Assembly: GCA_030220185.1 (NCBI GenBank)
Contig: JASPKZ010001246.1
Span: 62,001 to 126,000, forward strand
Origin: Diploptera punctata
Lineage: Eukaryota; Arthropoda; Insecta; Blattodea; Blaberidae
DNA length: 64,000 nucleotides
Direction: 5' to 3'
A program made the position numbers and the translations under genes. Shown here piece by piece: positions 10,444 to 21,734 of the stretch (within the stretch, counting starts at the first letter, position 1; each line of letters begins with the position of its first letter). The notes beneath the pieces are model-generated. The model did not search any database and was not told the origin of the DNA. It was given only the letters and a program-made list of their open reading frames with translations.

Positions 10444-11389
10444 TCAGAACATATATAACTTCTCCCTCTTAATTGAATCATATGCTTTTTTGAAGTCTAC
10501 GTATAGTTGATGTACAATACCGTTATATTCCCATTTCTTTTCTAAAATCTGTCTTATACAAAAAATCTGATCTGTTGTAGATCTGTTTCTTCTAAATCCA
10601 CATTGATCATCTCCTAGAATGTCATCAATATAGGGAGTAAGTCTGCTGACTAATATATTTGTTAGAATTTTGTACGAAGTTGAAAGTAATGAGATGCCCC
10701 TGCAGTTGTTGCAGTCAGTTTTATCTCCTTTTTTATAAATTGGTATGATAATTGATTCTTTCCATTCATCTGGAAGAGCTTCTTTTTCCCAAATCATACT
10801 AAGCAACCAGCGTATCTTGTCCATCAATTTTACTCCCCCTGATTTTATCAGTTCTGCTGGGATCTCATCTGAACCTGATGCTTTATACATCTTCAATTTT
10901 TCAATTGCCATTTCAACCTCTAAGGCACTTGGTTTTATGACTAGCATTTCTGCTGTCTGTAAATTATCCTCCTCAATGTCCTGTTCTGTATGTACATTTA
11001 ATAGCTGATTAAAGTAACTGTAAATTATCCTCCTCAAAAATGTCCTATTCTGTATGTATATTTAATAGCTGATTAAAGTAACTTCTCCATCTATTTAATA
11101 TACTCCTGGAATCTGCAATCCTATCCCCGTTTTCATTCCAAATTATGTTTGTTCTAGCCTGAAACCCTTTCTTCTCTATACTAATTCCCTGATATAATTC
11201 TCTAATGTTCCTATTTTTTGCATTCATTTCAAGATCATTGATCTTCTCTCTCAAATATTCCCTCTTTTTACTCCTTAGTAACTTGGTGGTTTCCCGTCTA
11301 ATACTACCCAATTGCTCTAAATTTACTTCATTTGGCTCATGTAACCATTTCATTTTTGCTAGCTTTCTTTCTTTACAATGTCGGCACAT
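10444..11389 (-). pseudogene. LINE family 1 reverse transcriptase, N-terminal half
   Basis: Two overlapping minus frames (11389-11045 and 11037-10444) encode the thumb-proximal linker and RT blocks: KASGSDEIPAELIKSGG, then LPDEWKESIIIPIYKKGD, CRGISLLSTSYKILTNIL, QCGFRRNRSTTDQIF and the catalytic-block-A region YVDFKKAYDS. The FADD-type catalytic block lies beyond the truncation and is absent. A tandem duplication of about 64 bp (near 10957-11022 and 11021-11085) breaks the frame between the two parts. It is therefore non-functional. Confidence 0.85.
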
Positions 11390-12396
11390 TCCACATCAAA
11401 CCATATCTTGTTTTGCCTCTTTTTTAAACAACCAATGCTTTCTGATGCTGACAATTTAATAGTATCTCTTATAGCCTCCCATTCTTTATTTATATCAGTT
11501 TCTTCTTCGTTTGCCACATTGTCATCTGAAGATTCCAGTACTTCAAATCTATTAGCAATTTTGATTTGGTATTCTTGCCGCATTTCATCATTTTTCAAGT
11601 TTTTTAATTCAAATTTTACAGAATCATCTTTAGCGTTTGTTCCTCTCATAAGCGATAGCTGTTGTCTGATTTTCACTCTGACCAGATGGTGATCCGAATT
11701 GCAGTCTGTCCCTCTAACTGATCTAACATCAATGATGCTACTGTGCCAGCGTTTGTCCACTAATACATGATCTACTTGGTTCCGATTTTTGCCATCTGGA
11801 GACGTCCAGGTGTATTTATGAATATTCTTATGCTGAAATGTTGTGCTCTTAACAATAAGATTCTTTGATGTGGCAAAGGTGACTAATCTAACCCCACTGT
11901 CGTTACTATCTTCATGAAGACTGAATTTGCCTATTGTTGGTTTGAATATATCTTCCCGCCCCACTTTTGCATTAAAATCTCCTAAGACAATTTTCATATG
12001 ATATCGTGAAAAGCTATCAAATATGCATTCTAATTCTTAATAGAATTCATCCTTGATCTTGTCATCTTTATCTTCTGTGGGGGCATGTACATTTACAATT
12101 ATTAAATCATGTTGTTTACCCTTTAGAATTATGTTTGATATCCTATCACTAACAATCTTAATATCTGGGATAGCGGATAGGATCCTCCTTCTGACTAAAA
12201 AACCCATTCCAAATGCAGGTCTTTCTGCACCCCCGTAGTATAATGCAAAGCTTCCTGATTCCTGATTACCTTCTCCTGGCCACCTAACTTCCTGTAAAGC
12301 AACTATATCCAAGGGCGATTTATCTAATTCCTGCGTTAATATCTCTAGTGCCCCGCTATTGTATAAAGTCCTGACATTCCACGTTCCTAGGAACAT
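11359..12396 (-). pseudogene. LINE family 1 apurinic-type endonuclease
   Basis: Minus strand. The frame 12396-12037 starts MFLGTWNVRTLYNSGALEIL and includes DIVALQEVRWPGEG, the metal-binding N/E motifs of exonuclease-endonuclease-phosphatase domains. The frame 11997-11359 carries the second half: LGDFNAKVG, then YTWTSPDGKNRNQVDHVLV and the catalytic SDHHLV (residues about 101-106 of this piece). Between them a stop and shift near 12000-12040 separate the halves. Domain order and motifs match the RTE/CFDP2-like LINE endonuclease that nicks target DNA for reverse transcription. Confidence 0.88.
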
Positions 12397-12596
12397 GTCC
12401 CTGTGTTTGAGCCTTTGGCATGGGTTCCCTGAAGTATTCCCCGCCCGGAGAACCGAATGGGGGACTATTTGACCTCAGTTGAACCCATGTCCACATTTCT
12501 TGACGGTTATATTTTTACGGTGAAAGATCGTCACTCTTTCGACCAAGGTACTTTTTTCGTCTGGCTTATAACCTTCGACCAATCCGGCATGGGTAT

Positions 12597-12695
12597 GAAC
12601 TTTAATTATGCCAAATATCACACTCCTCCGTATGCACAATGTGCTTAAAAAGGGGTACAAAAGTTTTTCTTCAAGTATTAATATATAGATTTGTA
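12597..12695 (+). repeat. LINE-leader block shared with 56672-56775
   Basis: The run from TGAACTTTAATTATGCC through CACACTCCTCCGT to TTAAAAAGGGGTACAAAAG and ATTAATATATAGATTT recurs with few changes near 56672-56775. Confidence 0.7.
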
Positions 12696-12699
12696 ACTA

Positions 12700-13440
12700 G
12701 AATTCCATGAAAGTATTATGAAACCAATCATGATAAATGTAAGAAGAGAGGGCGAGAGAAAACTTTTTGGAGGTAAAGATAGTAGGTATATTTTTAAAAC
12801 TGAACTTATAGAATTAATTAATTAAATATGGATTTTCATCAAGTAAACAACAACTCAATTAATTATAGAATTAAACATACTCTTTGATCAGCTTGACCTT
12901 CGTGTTTGTCTTTTTAGAATTTGAAGTGGCAGCTTTGAACCATTATGGACTACAACTTCAGGCATTAAAGAGATTCTATTTAAAGAGTAATTTGAATTAT
13001 GGGAGTTAAATTTATTTTTAATTTTTATTTTGCTAGATAACCTACATACACTCACAACTTAACAGGTGATTCTAAAATCCTAATTTAGATAAGTTTGTAT
13101 TAACAATGTCTTCTATTATTTATAAATAGTTTCAATACCATTCAAGTTATTAGGATGACTAAGGCAAAAATAGTTATATATGTACCTAGGATATTATAGT
13201 AATGATTATGACCTATGACAATGAAACTCAAGGGCTTGGCCCAAGAATCTGTAAGTCGTCCAAAAGTATATTCATACAAAACTTTATAGCAGAGTAGTTT
13301 TTTTTAGGAAAAGGAAAGATATAAAACATATCTGAAGGATCGCCAGTTTTTAATAAGTGGCTGTCAATAAAAATTTCAGTTAATAAGGGACTATCAATAA
13401 CAATTAATGGTATTTGGAGAGTTTGTTGTTTTCATATAAT
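12700..13440. other. No gene or recognised repeat
   Basis: AT-rich intronic DNA. No motif, tRNA-like box or inverted repeat that I could recognise. Confidence 0.5.
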
Positions 13441-13446
13441 AAAGTT

Positions 13447-14080
13447 GGGAATTTTTACATTATGAGGTTTTCTTAATAAAAATCAAATGAATCGTGATTT
13501 CTTCTTACCTCATCCATCTATGTTTTTTAATGCAGAACCACAGTATTGGGAATCATCATTCCCATCCTCAGCTGTTGTCACGACTGTCAATTCTTCATTA
13601 TGCCGGTCATATTCTAAACTGCCATCTGGCATTGATTTGAAGAACTTAGTAATCAAATTTGGTTCATCCGGAAACTCAAAATTCATGGTTCTAGTATGAT
13701 TTTTTTTAATGTATATCTTCTCTCAAACTGATAGTTCCAAAGGTTTAGATAGATGTTTCAAAAGTTTAGCTTCTTTTTCAATTCTATGATTCTCTAATAA
13801 ACTGTGTGCTGCTATTGTCGATTTTTAAATTTAATCATTTTTTCTATTTCTAAAGTGTTCTTTTTTTGCGAATGTCCAAATTCCCTTATGTTTTTCCCAT
13901 ATATATTTTATTGCAATGTTTACAATTAATTTTATAAATTCCAGATTTTTTTTATTATCTGGGGTGTTAACTTTTTTTATTAGTTAACAGAACATTACCC
14001 ATGCTGAATTTGTTAATCGGAGCTAATGTTCTATTAAATTTTTTTTAAATCTTTTGTTATTTGTAAATTTGTATAAAACA
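13447..14080 (-). mobile_element. Penelope-like element 3' part, minus strand
   Basis: Left (3') end GGGAATTTTTACATTATGAGG, then TCTTACCTCATCCATC, is followed on the minus strand by the C-terminal coding remnants of a PLE (the EPNLITKFFKSMPDG-like segment, and the GIY-YIG region near 13900-13960). Frames are broken. The end carries a hammerhead-like core (13539-13588). It is related to the copies at 58647-59457 and 59670-60370. Confidence 0.75.
13539..13588 (-). ncRNA. Hammerhead-ribozyme-like core at PLE end
   Basis: On the minus strand: ACAGTC, a short spacer, CTGAGGA, a hairpin (TGGGAATGATGATTCCCA), then ATACTGT. The hairpin is stem II, and ACAG/CTGT can close stem III. The conserved CTGANGA is present, while GAAA is replaced by ATA. 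Stem I is weak. Hammerhead motifs are known in PLE ends; this one may be inactive. Confidence 0.45.
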
Positions 14081-14407
14081 GATAATCATATTAATTTTCA
14101 GTAAATGTCTTTTTATTTCACACATTGGAAATATTCATTTGTTGCAACCATTTGTAACCATGCTAATCTTAATGTCCATAAGGGCATTATAAAATCCATA
14201 ATACTTCCATGTTGTCGTGCATTCTGTTATATATATATCATATCATAGCCATAAATCAACCATTGACCTATTATTGTGCCATAAAGAAAATAAAAAAATA
14301 ATTACATTATAACTATGGACAAAGGAAATAAGTAAGAATTTCTTATTACAGTATAATTTTTAAAATTGTTCTAAAAATTTCTTAAATTAAACAGAAATTT
14401 TCTTATT

Positions 14408-14790
14408 TTAGGAATTCACACTATGAGGTATATTCATTTAGGTAAAATTAATCACTCGCCTCATATTTTTCTTCTTATTTTAATTTAAACTAGTTTTGGA
14501 ACTTTACATTTCAGTTCCATTGTCAGTATCTCTGCGACCGTTGTTCTGTCGTCTTGAAGAGCCGTCTTTCGCTCCTTCTATTGGCAGACTGAAAAACCTC
14601 GAATGACCTGGTTTTGAGGTTTTTAGTATGCCAATAGAAGGAGCGAAAGACGGCTCTTTAAGACGACAGAACAACGGTCAAGGAGATACTGGTGATGGAA
14701 CTGAAATCTAAAGTTCCGAATCTAGTTTAAATTAATATAAGAAGAAAAAAATGAAGTCAATGATTAAATTTTACATAAAAGATATTTTCT
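14408..14790. mobile_element. Fold-back PLE derivative
   Basis: The arms, roughly 14440-14600 and 14625-14745, are inverted copies (for example CGACCGTTGTTCTGTCGTCTT against AAGACGACAGAACAACGGTC). The left terminus GGAATTCACACTATGAGGT and the CTCGCCTCAT motif are the standard PLE 3' end. No coding capacity beyond a remnant of the C-terminus. A stem GGAAC/GTTCC followed by GAATC marks a degenerate hammerhead-like core near 14690-14725. Confidence 0.75.
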
Positions 14791-14884
14791 GTATCATTTA
14801 ATACTTTGTCTTGTTTTATTTAATGCTGATATGAAGACCAGAAACTGTATATTGTGAAATTGTATACTATACTCTATAGTGCTA

Positions 14885-14990
14885 CAAATTTGAAGGCCAT
14901 TAGCCTACAGCTGGCTACTGGCCTTACATCCACATGTTAATCATAGAAATGGATGATCATCCAGCTGGTATAGGGCATGATAAGGTGTCC
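14885..14990 (-). mobile_element. SINE fragment (61623-61968 family), minus strand
   Basis: The complement of the shared GGATGATCATC and GTGAGGCCAGCAGC(C)GGCTG blocks is visible, so a 3' fragment lies in minus orientation. Confidence 0.55.
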
Positions 14991-15087
14991 CACCCAAAAT
15001 TGTACCTCAAAAAATTGTAAATTGAGAACCTTGCTTTATTTTACACATTCAAAATGAACAAATTATCAGATTTGGATTTATGATATT

Positions 15088-15294
15088 CATCATCATCATC
15101 AACAACAAGGATTAAGCCCAATGGCCTGTTCCGATCTCATAGATCGAATTGGTCCTTCCATCTCTTCAATGGTCTTCCCAACAATCTTCTCCCTTTTGGT
15201 TTATAATTGTATATTCTTCTTGGTATGTGCTGTTCATTAATTCGTAATATGTGCTGAAGGTAAGCATTTTGGTAGTATTTTATTCTTTCACAGA
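15088..15294 (-). mobile_element. 5'-truncated LINE 3' end with 13-bp TSD
   Basis: Flanked by GATTTATGATATT at 15075-15087 and 15295-15307. The minus strand encodes a LINE C-terminus (IPRRIYNYKPKGRRLLGRP, then LKRWKDQF) followed by a (GAT)n tail. It is most like LINE family 2 but diverged. Confidence 0.8.
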
Positions 15295-15344
15295 GATTTA
15301 TGATATTAATATATAAATTTACACATGGGTTGATTGTCTAAATT

Positions 15345-15542
15345 ATTCTTTAAAGAGAACATTTTTCGGCTGGACTGGGATTTTATCCCAGGACCTCCAG
15401 TTTTATGCAACAAGTAGTTAGTATACACATTTTGTATCTGGATAGGATGCTGAATAGCAAAAGTGTTTAGTGCACCAGTGCATAAAATTGGAGGTCTTGG
15501 GTTCAAATCCTGGCTCATGCAAAAATGTTTCTCTTAAAAAAT
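15345..15542. mobile_element. Fold-back tRNA-like element
   Basis: The left arm (AAGAGAACATTTTTCGGCTGG ... GGACCTCCAGTTTTATGC) is inverted relative to the right arm (GCATAAAATTGGAGGTC ... GGGTTCAAATCC ... AAAAATGTTTCTCTT). The B box GGGTTCAAATCC identifies the right arm as tRNA-like. Same organisation as 41641-42334, though the tRNA-like part differs. Confidence 0.6.
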
Positions 15543-15559
15543 CACAAGGAATATTTTCT

Positions 15560-16190
15560 AGAACTTCATATTTCTGATAGATAGTATGTAAATAAAGCTA
15601 AATACATTAAAAAATGATCAACCTGGTTATAAACTATTGTATGCTGATCGTATTGTTTCTTTTCACTTTTAATTTTTCACCAAAACAGCTGCTGTTTCAC
15701 TTGAATATGTTTATTGGCATGATTAATAAATTAGCCTTAATCAATATTATGAAAATCAGTTATGATACAATTTGTGTTTCATTTTGTCAATTGCTAATTG
15801 TGACTGAATCAGTCTTCATTTATTCCATTGTATTATAACAATGTTTGACTACATATGCATAAAATATGAATTTATATTATATTAATAGTCTGAATACATT
15901 ACATTTATTCTCATTTTATCTTGAAATAGTTATCAAAATTACACGCTGGGCCAGTTCATTCAGAACAAGTTATAGGAGTACCTTTTGTATTGGCACTTGA
16001 TTATTTTCATATTAAAATAATGAAATTTGGTAATAATGAACTAGTTTCAAAATTCTGACATCAGTATTATTTGATCATAAATATCACAATTAATTTATTA
16101 AATTGTAAAACCTCACTTCAGTCCTTGTAACTTATGTTAATGGTAGTAATTTTAGAGATTATTATTAGAATGTATAAATACATTTTGATA
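15560..16190. other. No gene or recognised repeat
   Basis: AT-rich intron. The open frame at 15614-15838 is hydrophobic but has no motif and AT-driven composition. Confidence 0.5.
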
Positions 16191-16197
16191 TATCATA

Positions 16198-16275
16198 TTT
16201 TACTGGTTGAGTGGAAGGCCATAAAGGCCTTTTGCCAGTTTAAATAAAACTTCTAATATTATTATTATCATCATC
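16198..16275 (+). repeat. Retroposon 3' end with (ATT)n tail
   Basis: GTTGAGTGGAAGGCCATAAA is followed by AATAAAACTTCTAATATT and ATT/ATC units. This looks like the 3' end of a short retroposon; the family is uncertain. Confidence 0.35.
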
Positions 16276-16404
16276 ATTATTGCTGCCACAACCACTGCTA
16301 TAACCTCGACCACCACCATCACGAACACAACCAGCACAATTGCTGTTGCTACACTCATCGCCACAACTGCCATACCCCGTCACTACCATCACAACACAAA
16401 TAAT

Positions 16405-16945
16405 AATTTTTTTTAAAATTATCTTTGAATGTACTGTATTACCTAGAAGATAGACATACCATTTAATAAAATGCACAATAGAAACTGAAGTATTCAAAGG
16501 CTGCGAGGACTGTAAAATATAAGCCTAAAACAACTGTTAGGACTTGATTATAATTATTTTCTAGTAATCAAATTAACACACTGAAATAACAGTACCGTCT
16601 TTGAATATTCTATATTATCTAGAAAACAGACATACCATTTATAAAATGCACAATAAAAATTAAATTAACGCTCTGAAATTAACAATACCTATAAGATAGA
16701 CACATCACTTATAAAATACACAATACAAACTAAATTAATCCTCTGAAAATAACAGTAGCATCTTTGAATATTCCACGCTATATAGAAGATAGACATACCA
16801 TTTATAAAATGCATAATAAAATCTAAATTAGTCCTCTGAAAAATAACAGTAGCATCTTGAATATACCATATTATTACAAGATAGACATACCATATATAAA
16901 ATGTACAATAAAAATTCAATTAGCCCTCTGAAAATAACAGTATCG
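16405..16945 (+). repeat. Tandem array of about 97-bp units
   Basis: About five diverged units begin near 16583, 16680, 16748 (shortened), 16845 and 16936. Each contains AATAACAGTAGCATC, TTTGAATATTCCA, AGATAGACATACCA, TTTATAAAATGCACAATA and a CCTCTGAAA end. A further partial unit starts near 16420. One related unit in the opposite orientation is at about 20410-20530. Confidence 0.75.
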
Positions 16946-16949
16946 AAGG

Positions 16950-17530
16950 TACATCTTTAACATGCAATGTATGAGGCCCACTTGGATAAGGAACCAGATA
17001 TTCTCAACAGTGGGGCAAGAAAATAGGGTAGGTGGACAAACAGTCCAGACAATTTTATTCCAGGAAAGTACCCACTACTCATTCAGCAGGAGGCTGAGCA
17101 GGCCCCAGACCAGCTCCACATAATTTTGTGAGGAAAAATCTCCATTCTTATATTGTCTTGCATGCAATCCAGATTTGAGTTTATATCTTTTTTTTGTTCA
17201 ATGCCTCCTATTATACCAGGATCACATATTTTATCCCCTTGATATCTTACATTAAACTGTAGTGTGAAAAATAAGTCTAATTTGCTAGCAACTTTTTTAA
17301 TGTATCTTTAAAATGGATTTATAATATTTATTTTTATAAGTTACTATATATTTAAGATAAGATTAATAAAATGTTTTAACTACTTTTCATATTAGTTTTG
17401 ACAACACAAATATAATAAATTCTAATTTATTTCTCCGTTTTGTTTTTAACTGAGAGATACTCTAATTTGTACAAAGTGATCCATATACAATCGAACATTT
17501 TCAAATATTTAAAATTCGTTTATTTAGTAT
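16950..17530. other. No gene recognised
   Basis: 16960-17150 is less AT-rich than its surroundings (ATGAGGCCCACTTGGATAAG, CAGCAGGAGGCTGAGCAGG) and may be a repeat fragment, but I cannot assign it. Confidence 0.4.
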
Positions 17531-17975
17531 TTGTAGGAAATAACACAATGAGGTTTCTTTTAATTATTATGAGTTAGTTATTTTGACTCACCTCATTTTT
17601 TTTTTTAATATTCTTGCAGATTATAGTTTCATCATCAGTTTGATCTTTCTGGGAAATTCTCGTATAAGACTTGAAAGCATAATAATAGTCCCTTCAATTG
17701 GTTGCTGGCCAAAGGAAGGCAAGACCAGTGATGGGGCTGCCATCTTATAGCCTCTGGTCAGGCTTTTCTGGAGAAGAAAAGAAAATAAAGGAAAGAAGAA
17801 ATGAAAGAAAGGAAAGACTCCCTAGCCCTCGGATGCTCTAATAGCGTTGAGGTCGAAAAAACAAGAGTTAACCAAGAGAAGTTAGATAGTAAAGTTAAAA
17901 GAGTCTGGTATAAGTAAGTGGAAGAAAGGAAGAAATACCAGATAGAAAGTTATCTGCACAATTAATAATAATGAT

Positions 17976-18692
17976 ATGATTATAATTTTCGGTGATTTAA
18001 ATGCCAGAATTGGTAATACTAAATTTGATTCATATATAGGACCATATGGAGAGCAAACCTGTAATAGAAATGGCTTGCGGTTAATTGACTTTGTCATGTT
18101 TAATCAATTTACAATAATGAACTCAGTATTTAACCACAAGGATAGTCACAAATATACATGGGAAGCCAGGGGCCTTAAATCAATTATCAACTATGCTATA
18201 TGTAATAAAAAATTAGCATCTAGAGTTCTTGATACAAGAGTTTACAGAGGACCTGAAATTGAATCAGATCATTACTTACTTGTTTGTTCAATCCGTGTGC
18301 CACCAAGATGGAAAAATAAAATTAATAATATAAAATTTGAAAATGTGGACCATACTTATAAAGTAAGTCTTTTCCGAGACCCCACTATTATCTGGCTACA
18401 CAAATGCAGATTAGATTGTCTAGTTCAAGAAACACCTGTTGGCAAAGATATTGAAGAAGAATGGCTTGCTTTACAAAGTATTTTGACACAAGCAGCAAAT
18501 GAAAGCCTGGGTATCAAAACTAAATGGAATCGAAAAAAAGGACTACGGATATGGGATGAAAACATCAAAAAAGTAATTGATGATAAACGTGAAGCATACA
18601 AACAATTCTTGTCTACAAAAAAATATGAAGATAAAGTAGAGTATCATAGGAAGAGAGCCATAGCTAAAATTGAAGTTTGCAAAAAAACATAG
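17976..18692 (+). pseudogene. LINE family 2 endonuclease (C-terminal half) and linker
   Basis: The frame opens with IIIFGDLNARIGNTKF (the GDxN motif of the exonuclease-endonuclease-phosphatase fold). It continues with SHKYTWEARGLKSIINYAIC and the catalytic SDHYLL near residue 90. A linker runs on to residue 238, rich in Lys, where the frame breaks at 18692. The conserved N-terminal motifs (TWNVR, QEVRW) that should precede it are missing, so the protein could not nick DNA. Confidence 0.8.
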
Positions 18693-18960
18693 ACAAAGCT
18701 GGGAACAGTTTGTATCATTTTTGGAAAATTATATCACTAGGCCTCAACCAAAAATATATAATGTTTTAAAAAATTTAAATAATGATTCAAAAGAAAATGT
18801 ACATTTAAATTGTACATCTAAAGAATCTTGGCTTAACTATTTTCATCATGTATGGACACAAAAAGATGATTTATTACAAATACCGATCTCTAATAACACT
18901 GCTTTGGAACAAATTTCTATAGATGAATTAACTGATGTTGTTAAAATCATTAAAAAGTAA
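18670..18960 (+). pseudogene. LINE family 2 linker before the RT
   Basis: Continues the protein in another frame: KFAKKHRQSWEQFVSFLEN through ISIDELTDVVKIIKK, the segment that in intact relatives precedes the (N)KxPGxDGI motif. A stop at 18958-18960 falls within that motif, since the next bases read as its remainder in another frame. Confidence 0.75.
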
Positions 18961-19048
18961 CAAAACTCCCGGATAAGACCACATTAATCAGGAATTATTT
19001 AAATTTTCAACTAAAAAATTTTTAGACAGATTTCTTATTCTCCTTAAT

Positions 19049-19585
19049 ATGATATGGGAAGGGCAAGAACCACCACAAAGCTGGAACAAATCCATTGTAA
19101 TACCAATCTTCAAAAAAGGAAGTCGCCAAATCCAAGATAACTATCGTGGAATTAGCTTGTTGAACTCTGGATATAAAATTTATGCTAATATAGTTAAGAA
19201 TAAATTGAAAAAAAATAAAAATATAATTGGAGAAGAGCAGAATGGATTCAGAAAGGGTAGATCTTGTACAGATGGATTCTTCACTCTAAAACTACTATTA
19301 GAAAAGCACAAGGAATTTAATATAGAAACTCATATACCCTTTGTTGACTTCATAAAGGCTTTTGACAAAGTAGACAGAAATATATTATTACAAATTTTAG
19401 CTGATGATAACGTTCCACAACAATATATTACTAATATCTTCAACATCTATAAAGATAATGAAATCTCTGTTAAACAAGATGGCAAACTATCTTCTTGGAA
19501 AAAGATCAATATTGGAGTAAGACAGGGATGTGGACTTTCACTGGTGCTTTTCATGATATATATGAATGGAATAATAAACAAATGA
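19049..19585 (+). pseudogene. LINE family 2 reverse transcriptase core
   Basis: Carries RT blocks in order: PPQSWNKSIVIPIFKKGS, NYRGISLLNSGYKIYANI, EEQNGFRKGRSCTDGFF, the block-A Asp in PFVDFIKAFDKV, and GVRQGCGLSLVLFMIYMN. The catalytic FADD box follows at about 19645 (LFADDLALLA) after a stop at 19583-19585 and a frame change. The set of motifs is complete, but the protein is broken in at least four places. Confidence 0.88.
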
Positions 19586-19687
19586 AGGAAAACACAATGG
19601 GGATATATACCCATCAATAGGAACCTCAAACTCGATGCTATTCTTTTTGCAGACGATTTAGCGCTTCTGGCACTTTCCAAAAATTAT

Positions 19688-20313
19688 TTGCAACAATCAA
19701 TTTATAATTTACAAAAAATAGGTACCAAATTTAATATGGAAATATCAAGTAATGAAACTAAAATCATGGCATTTCATGGGAAGAACCCCATACAAAGTAA
19801 AATCTGTCTCCAGAATAAAATTTTAGAGAAATCTAATCAATTTAAGTTCTTGGATATTATCTCTCTATCTGGGATGAAAAGGATATCCCTGAAAAAATTA
19901 CTAGTTATAATAAAAGTTTGGGAATTGTTAATCAAGTTATGAAACCATCCCTTGTACAAAAAAACATCAGATTACATTTATATAACACTTTGGCTAGACC
20001 AATGTTGACCTATGGTAGTGAAGCATGGACACTAAAAAGACAACATGAAAGCAGAATAACGGCTTGTGAAATGAGATTCATCTGCAGAACAGCAGGTTAC
20101 ACCAGATGTGATCGGAAAAGGAACACCGATATCTTAAAAGAATTGAAGACTACGCCAATTTTGGAATATATTAAACAGTACCAACTAAATTGGAAACACC
20201 ATCTTGAAAGAATGAGTTCAAATCGGATCCCCAAAGCTGTTTATAATTATATACCAAGAGGACGAAGATCTCTGGGCCGTCCTATAAAATGCTGGAGAGA
20301 AAATTTTCTATAG
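19688..20313 (+). pseudogene. LINE family 2 RT thumb and C-terminal domain
   Basis: Two overlapping frames (19688-19942 and 19918-20313). The first holds the NETKIMAFHGKNP segment found after the FADD box. The second holds RPMLTYGSEAWTLKR, the FICRTAGYTRCDRKRN segment and the terminal RGRRSLGRPIKCWRENF signature. The same C-terminus occurs on the minus strand at 34327-34569. The 3' untranslated tail follows directly. Confidence 0.85.
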
Positions 20314-20660
20314 GATCGCAACAGGCCTTGGCCTAATACTTGGAAGGAAGAAGAAGAAGATTATAGTTTCGTTGCATTTATGCGACATTGTCGATGCATG
20401 CTTAATTGAGTTTTTATTGTACATTTTATATGTGGTATGTCTATCTTGTAGAAAATATGGTGTATTCAAAGATGCTACTGTTATTTTCAGAGGACTAATT
20501 TAGTTTTTATTGTGCCTTTTATTAAATGGTATATCTAGTTAGAATGCATCAACAATGTCGCATAAATGCGACGAAACTATAGTCTGCAAGAATATAAAAA
20601 GAATATGCGGTGAGTCAAAATAACCAACTTATAATAATTTAAAATTCCACCTGGAAAATA

Positions 20661-21350
20661 ATAAAAAATTGAGTTTTATGATCTCAGTGGATTTGTAGGA
20701 ATTGTTATTGGTACACTTACCGTTCTTGGTTCGACTTATGATTATTGTTTATTAATAATGATTAGTTTCTAATATGCTATCATATATATACTCACTTTAG
20801 TCTGTTCCATACTTTTGAATTTATTTATTTTTTGTTATACTTCATAAATGTTCAGTCCATTCAAATTTCCTTTATTTTCTACAGGCCTGTAAAGGTTTTT
20901 TGGAAATAGCATTCTAAAAATTGTATAAGCTTTTGATACATTAATTTAACATATTTACAATGATTGTGTGAATAAAAAAGCTATGAAGTGAAGCAGCAGC
21001 ATCTCTCAGTGTGGGTTTAGAGTTCAATACTAAATACTGTATTCTTTTGGAATGCTTGTAGTTTGTACTTTTACTGTAATAATTATTCTATGTTGTTTGT
21101 AGGAATTAATCTAATTTGTGTCTAAAGTTAAATGAAAACTGACAAATAGATTAAGCTAAGAGTTTAAAATGTTTATTCCATCCTAAAGAGCAAAGTTTTC
21201 TGATTCATTTGGTATATTTGTTTTTGGAAATAGAAAAAATGCACTTTTTTGTTTGGACCATAAGTGTGTATGGATTAAAACAATAAAAATTACCTGATTG
21301 TAGAGTACTTCCACTCAAATTTGAGGTAGAGAACCCAGAATTTAGGACAA
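20661..21350. other. No gene or recognised repeat
   Basis: AT-rich intronic DNA with no supported feature. Confidence 0.5.
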
Positions 21351-21734
21351 AAATGTATGAGTATCAGTTGTTACTTGTTAGAAGAATAAATAAAAGCACT
21401 AATAGAAGCACGTGGACAATCACAAACACAAACAATAACAGTCATGTTTGTCTTCTACCACAAAGACCATTAGAATGCTTCTCGATAGCTTCTTCTTTCT
21501 TCTCCTTCCGGCAGTGCTGTCAACCTGTCTCTCCTGCCTTCTGCTGCCACCTGGTGGGCAGCTTCCTGCACTCACTGTGGGATCCTGCCTGCCATCTGTC
21601 GAGCAGCCACGCATACTACTGGAATCCCAGTGCTACTCACTACTGCTGGATAATCGCTGCTTACACTCAGCCATCCTGCAAACATTAATACCCTCATTAA
21701 TTGCTTAGCTCTCAAGCAGATCAATCAGATCCTG

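Larger units (their letters stand above)
10391..12690 (-). mobile_element. LINE family 1 (RTE/CFDP2-like), 3' truncated
   Basis: Minus-strand non-LTR retrotransposon holding a 5' leader, an endonuclease and the first part of the RT. It stops at 10391 inside the RT, where the sister copy at 39275-41620 continues (the shared run ends at ACTCTTTGTGCCATTTAGAC). The leader (12450-12690) contains a block shared with 56672-56770. The missing 3' end is unusual for target-primed insertion and suggests later deletion or rearrangement. Confidence 0.85.
17631..20357 (+). mobile_element. LINE family 2 (RTE/CFDP2-like) with 13-bp TSD
   Basis: The boundaries are set by the TSD AGATTATAGTTTC and by the fold-back element that reads through when the LINE is removed. 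It comprises a 5' leader (17631-17975, shared with 29160-29515), an endonuclease, an RT, a C-terminal region and a (GAA)n-type 3' tail. The N-terminal half of the endonuclease appears deleted between the leader and 17976. Confidence 0.88.
17533..20660. mobile_element. Fold-back PLE-type element, split by LINE family 2
   Basis: The outer parts are 17533-17630 and 20371-20660. The left end GGAAATAACACAATGAGGTTT and TTTTGACTCACCTCAT are mirrored on the right by GGTGAGTCAAAATAACC. Internally TATAGTTTCGTTGCATTTATG pairs with CATAAATGCGACGAAACTATA. The centre holds one inverted unit of the 97-bp satellite found at 16405-16945. The LINE insertion duplicated AGATTATAGTTTC (17618-17630 and 20358-20370). 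Confidence 0.7.

Noticed and set aside
16240..16497. Gly/Cys/Ser-rich small protein on the minus strand
   Set aside because: Composition follows ATT/ATC and ACC microsatellite runs; partly overlaps the satellite array.
17619..17660. Hammerhead (CTGATGATGAAAC on the minus strand) at the LINE start
   Set aside because: It lacks stem II and spans the junction between the TSD and the LINE leader, so it is a coincidence of the join.
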